A DNA stretch of 64,000 nt. It comes from Streptomyces sp. XY006. Its GTDB lineage: Bacteria > Actinomycetota > Actinomycetes > Streptomycetales > Streptomycetaceae. The stretch lies in NCBI RefSeq assembly GCF_002237655.1, contig NZ_NOKT01000001.1, positions 496,001-560,000 on the forward strand, read 5' to 3'. Below, in pieces: positions 60,947 through 64,000 of this stretch; within the stretch, counting starts at the first letter, position 1, and every line of letters begins with the position of its first letter. Under the pieces are notes generated by a model. That model saw nothing but the letters and a program-made list of their open reading frames with translations, made no database searches and was not told the origin of the DNA. A program made the translations under genes and the position numbers.

Positions 60947-61998
60947 GATGCGACCTCCACCCGGGAGTCGTCCCCGACGATCAGCCGGTGCCGGCGGGTG
61001 GCCGTCACCGAGGCGGTCCTGCCGATGAGCGAGCCGCTCAGCCTGCGCAGGTCCGACAGTGAGGACCCGTCCTGCACGATGGAGTCCTCGATGAGCGTGC
61101 GCCGCACCGCGCAGCCGGCGCCGATCGCGGTGTAGCGCCCGACGTGGCTGTCCTCCACCACGCTCCCGGGGCCGATGTACGCCGGCCCGTCGATGCGGGA
61201 ACGCACGACGCGCGCACCCGGGGAGAGCACCACCGGACCGGTCAGTACGCTGGCGTCGTCCACCTCGCCGCGCCGCTGCGGGCGCACCTCGTCCAGCAGC
61301 CTGCGATTGGATGCAAGGACGGCGTCGACGCTCCCGGTGTCGGCCCAGAAACCGAAGTACTCGCTCGCCTTCACACGGGCACCGTCCTCCACGAGCCACT
61401 GGATCGCGTCGGTGATCTCCAGCTCCCCGCGCGCACTCGGCCGGATGCTGTCGACCGCGCGGTGAATGGCCGGAGTGAAGAAATAGACGCCAATCAGGGC
61501 GAGCTCGCTGCGCGGTACGGCAGGCTTCTCGGCCAGCCGGGTCACCGTGCCCGAATCGTCGATCTCGGCAACACCGAAAGCCCGCGGATCGGCGACTTTC
61601 TGGACGACGACCTGGGCGTCCGGCCGCTGCGCGGTGAAAGTCCGCGCGATTTCCGTGATTCCCTCCGACAGGACGTTGTCCCCGAGGTACATCAGGAAAT
61701 CGTCGGCACCCAGGAATTCCCGGGCGATCAGTACGCAGTGGGCCAGCCCGAGGGGCTGTGCCTGGTGGATGTAGGTGATGCGGGCGCCGAACCGGGACCC
61801 GTCGCCCATCGCCTCGCGGATCTTCTCCGACCGGTCGCCGACGATCACGCCGATATCGGTGATGCCCGCAGCCAGAATGTTGTCGATGACATGTTCCAGG
61901 ACCGCCTTTCCGGCGACCGGAATCAGCTGTTTCGGCGTGGAATAGGTGAAGGGCCGAAGCCGGGTTCCCATCCCGCCGGACAGTACGAGAGCCTTCAC
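60943..61998 (-). CDS. rmlA: Glucose-1-phosphate thymidylyltransferase, long form
   Basis: A 351-residue enzyme that makes dTDP-glucose. The nucleotidyl-transferase motif is LSGGMGTRLRPFTYSTPKQL at 6-25, with YLGDNVL, FGVAEID, VPRSELALIGVYFF and GFWADTGS. The C-terminal third (VLTGPVVLSPGARVVRSRID, GPAYIGPGSVVEDSHVGRYT) is a left-handed beta-helix, as in the long RmlA forms of antibiotic clusters. GTG 61998 is preferred because GGAAGGAC precedes it; a TTG at 62028 would add ten residues. It is the first gene of the reverse operon. Confidence 0.94.
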   Translation of the reverse strand: MKALVLSGGMGTRLRPFTYSTPKQLIPVAGKAVLEHVIDNILAAGITDIGVIVGDRSEKIREAMGDGSRFGARITYIHQAQPLGLAHCVLIAREFLGADDFLMYLGDNVLSEGITEIARTFTAQRPDAQVVVQKVADPRAFGVAEIDDSGTVTRLAEKPAVPRSELALIGVYFFTPAIHRAVDSIRPSARGELEITDAIQWLVEDGARVKASEYFGFWADTGSVDAVLASNRRLLDEVRPQRRGEVDDASVLTGPVVLSPGARVVRSRIDGPAYIGPGSVVEDSHVGRYTAIGAGCAVRRTLIEDSIVQDGSSLSDLRRLSGSLIGRTASVTATRRHRLIVGDDSRVEVAS

Positions 61999-62173
61999 TT
62001 TGTCCTTCCGGATCGATTCTTCGGCCAATGAGTGATGTCCGTAGGATTTTCCGGGAGTGCACAGGTGAGGCTAACGGCGCCGCCGTGGGGGCCCGTTGAT
62101 ATGTTCTTGGACTCTGTCATGTCCTGCTGGGCGTGACGCACTCCGTGCTATTCACCCATGCCGGAAGGACGAT

Positions 62174-62207
62174 CCGTGCGGGCCCTGGCGCGGGCCCGGC
62201 CGCACGG
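62174..62207 (-). terminator. Hairpin after the SARP-type gene
   Basis: CCGTGCGG (62174-62181) and CCGCACGG (62200-62207) form an 8-bp stem over an 18-base GC-rich loop, directly after the stop of the partial regulator gene on the minus strand. The promoter of the rmlA operon should lie between here and 62000, where ACATATCAA-like sequence is seen near 62100 on the minus strand. Confidence 0.4.
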
Positions 62208-62215
62208 CCCGAGGG

Positions 62216-64000
62216 TCACACCTGTTCGCCGGCCGGCGTCTCCTGCGCCGCCTCCTCGGGGCTCAGCGCTCCGCCCCGTTCGCAGGCGGCGGTGAACCGC
62301 CCCTCGCCCAGACGCTCACGGGCGCCCGCCGCGATCCGGTCCACGTCGTCCCGCTCGCCCTCGGGCAGGGGAGTGCCCACGCGTGCCCGGGCCGCTGCGG
62401 CCGCGCCGAGCAGGCACGCCGCCCGCTCGGCGCGGCCCGCCAGGAGCTCCGCCCCGGCCAGACCCTCCAGACCCAGGGCGACCGCGCGGGGATCACCCGA
62501 CTCCTGCGCCACTCTCAGGCCGTCCCGCTGCAACTCCAGGGCGGTGCAAGGGTCACCGCGCAACTCCGCGACGAACCCGAGCTCGGCGAGGATCAGCGAG
62601 GGCACGCCGGGCTGGTAGCCCATGCGCCGGTGCACGTCGAGCACGTTGCGCAGGTGACGCTCGGCGGTGTCCAGGTCGCCCTCCCGGCGGGCCCCCATGG
62701 CGAGTCCGATCTCGGCGAACTGCTCGCCGAAGTCGTCGGACTGCTCCACGGCGAGCCGCCGGGCCCGCTCGTGGTACTCGCGGGCCATCGCGTAGTCCCG
62801 GGTGAGCAGGGAGATCCGTCCCAGCCCCGAGAGGTGGAACGACACCTCGGGCCACAGCTCCAGGTCCTCCGCCACGCGCAGCCCGTCGCGCAGCAGCCGC
62901 CCGGCCTGCGGGTAGTCCCCGACCACCTCGGCCAGCGTCTGCAGCGGCACCATGGCCCGCAACTGCCCCCACCGGTCGCCCAGTTCGCGGAAGATCTCCA
63001 GGCTCTGCTCGCCGTACCTGCGCAGCGCGCCGAACTCGCCGCGCAGCTTGGCGATGAACGCCCGGCTGCTCAGTGCCGCCGCCGTGCCCCAGCGGTCCTC
63101 CAGCGACCGGAACGTCATCAGCGCCCGCTCGACCAGCTCCTCGCTGGGCCCCAGATCCCCGACGCCGTACAGGTTGGACCCCAGGAACCACTGGGCGTGC
63201 GCCTCGCCGCCGGGGTCGTCCAGCTCCTCGTAGGGGCGCAGCGCGGCGCGGTACTCGGCGAGCGGGTCCTTGCCGCCGCCGAGGAGCAGCCTGGTCCCGC
63301 CCAGCCAGGCCCGTGCCTCGGCGACGGCCGGGGTGACCGGCGTCCGCGGCACCAGGGCGAGCGCCGCGGTCAGGGAACGTTCCGCCTCGCGGTTGCGGCC
63401 GCGCAGGTGCCAGTACCACGCCAGGGCGTTGACCAGCCGCAGGGCCCGCTCACCGTCCCCGCTGTGCAGGGCGCTCTCCAGCGCGGTGCGCAGGTTCGCC
63501 GTCTCGCTGTCGAGCCGGCGCAGCCACTCCCGCTGCCCGTGGCCGCGCAGATGCGGCCTGGCCCGCTCGGCGAACGCGGTGTAGTAGGCGCGGTGACGCA
63601 GCCGCAGGGCTTCCAGCTCACCGTTCTCGCGCACCTGCTCCAGGCAGTACGCGGTGACGGACTCCAGCAGCCGGTAGCGCGGCCCGTCGACGCCGTCGCT
63701 CATGACCACCAGGGAGCAGTCCACCAGACGGGCCAGCAGGTCCAGCACCTCCGTGTGGTCCACGCCGGCACCCGCGCACAGTTCCTCCGCCGCCGCCAGC
63801 GAACAGCCGTCGGCGTGCACGGCCAGGCGGTGCAGCACCGCGCGCTCCCGGGTGCTCAGCAGGCCGCAGCTCCAGTCGATGACCGCGCGCAGCGTGCGGT
63901 GGCGCGCCGGGGCGTCGCGGGTCCCGGCGGCCAGCAGCGTGAACCGGTCGTCGAGACGGGCGGCCAGCTCCTGCACGCCCAGGACGCGCACCCGGGTGGC
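62216..64000 (-). CDS. AfsR/SARP-type large regulator, C-terminal part (truncated by window end)
   Basis: The visible 595 residues run open to the window end, so the N-terminus is missing. VRVLGVQELAARLDDRFTLL followed by RHRTLRAVIDWSCGLLSTRE is the typical end of the NB-ARC ATPase of AfsR/SARP-like regulators (winged-helix part RAVLHRLAVHADGCSLAAAE). TPR-like repeats then fill about 160-520 (AEYRAALRPYEELDDPGGEA, YGEQSLEIFRELGDRWGQLR). No C-terminal LuxR domain exists, so DNA binding would come from an N-terminal SARP or similar domain off-window. Likely a cluster-situated activator. Confidence 0.8.
   Translation of the reverse strand, partial: ATRVRVLGVQELAARLDDRFTLLAAGTRDAPARHRTLRAVIDWSCGLLSTRERAVLHRLAVHADGCSLAAAEELCAGAGVDHTEVLDLLARLVDCSLVVMSDGVDGPRYRLLESVTAYCLEQVRENGELEALRLRHRAYYTAFAERARPHLRGHGQREWLRRLDSETANLRTALESALHSGDGERALRLVNALAWYWHLRGRNREAERSLTAALALVPRTPVTPAVAEARAWLGGTRLLLGGGKDPLAEYRAALRPYEELDDPGGEAHAQWFLGSNLYGVGDLGPSEELVERALMTFRSLEDRWGTAAALSSRAFIAKLRGEFGALRRYGEQSLEIFRELGDRWGQLRAMVPLQTLAEVVGDYPQAGRLLRDGLRVAEDLELWPEVSFHLSGLGRISLLTRDYAMAREYHERARRLAVEQSDDFGEQFAEIGLAMGARREGDLDTAERHLRNVLDVHRRMGYQPGVPSLILAELGFVAELRGDPCTALELQRDGLRVAQESGDPRAVALGLEGLAGAELLAGRAERAACLLGAAAAARARVGTPLPEGERDDVDRIAAGARERLGEGRFTAACERGGALSPEEAAQETPAGEQV

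Overview
The window is about 70 percent GC with strong third-position GC bias, GTG starts, twin lysine/arginine signal peptides and gene families typical of Streptomyces (rich secretome, many LysR/TetR/HxlR/MerR regulators, HbpS-SenS-SenR, DUF3618/holin pair, SARP regulator). It reads as an accessory, probably chromosome-arm, segment ending inside a biosynthetic gene cluster. No rRNA, tRNA, CRISPR array or complete insertion sequence was found.

Left part (1-18.5 kb): an HxlR regulator, a LysR-SDR pair, a tiny secreted peptide, a DUF218 membrane protein, a FUSC-type exporter, a lipoprotein/membrane-protein pair, and a membrane protein gene broken by an in-frame TAA. Then comes a stress or detoxification block (two zinc alcohol/formaldehyde dehydrogenases around an SRPBCC protein), a secreted GH81 beta-1,3-glucanase behind a LacI-type palindrome, and a secretory lipase.

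Middle (18.5-45 kb): an unusual class I terpene synthase fused to a cyclase-like repeat region with a DxDTT motif, whose 3' end looks lost; small secreted proteins; an EF-hand protein; a membrane-stress pair; a methyltransferase; DinB and SH3-like proteins; the heme-sensing HbpS-SenS-SenR system; several SDR/AKR redox genes with LysR and TetR regulators; a chromate module with a divergent chrA and a ChrB split in two genes; and small conserved Streptomyces proteins, one with a frameshift. Short tandem duplications (12 to 38 bp) are scattered through this part.

Right part (about 46-64 kb, cut by the window end): a secondary-metabolite cluster for a glycosylated isoprenoid. A forward operon ispH - prenyl diphosphate synthase - dxs - ispG supplies extra MEP-pathway flux and a long-chain prenyl diphosphate. 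A reverse operon rmlA - rmlB - NDP-hexose 2,3-dehydratase - UbiA-family membrane protein makes a dTDP-2-deoxysugar precursor and provides a prenyltransferase or UbiA-type cyclase. Two large ATP-binding regulators (LuxR type and a SARP/AfsR type, the latter partial) and an IS701-like, catalytically degenerate transposase homologue preceded by three 23-bp repeats are likely control elements. A bicovalent FAD oxidase and a methyltransferase lie at the left edge and may belong. No glycosyltransferase or complete class II cyclase is inside the window, so the product is undetermined; phenalinolactone-type diterpene glycosides are the closest known precedent by gene content, from memory.
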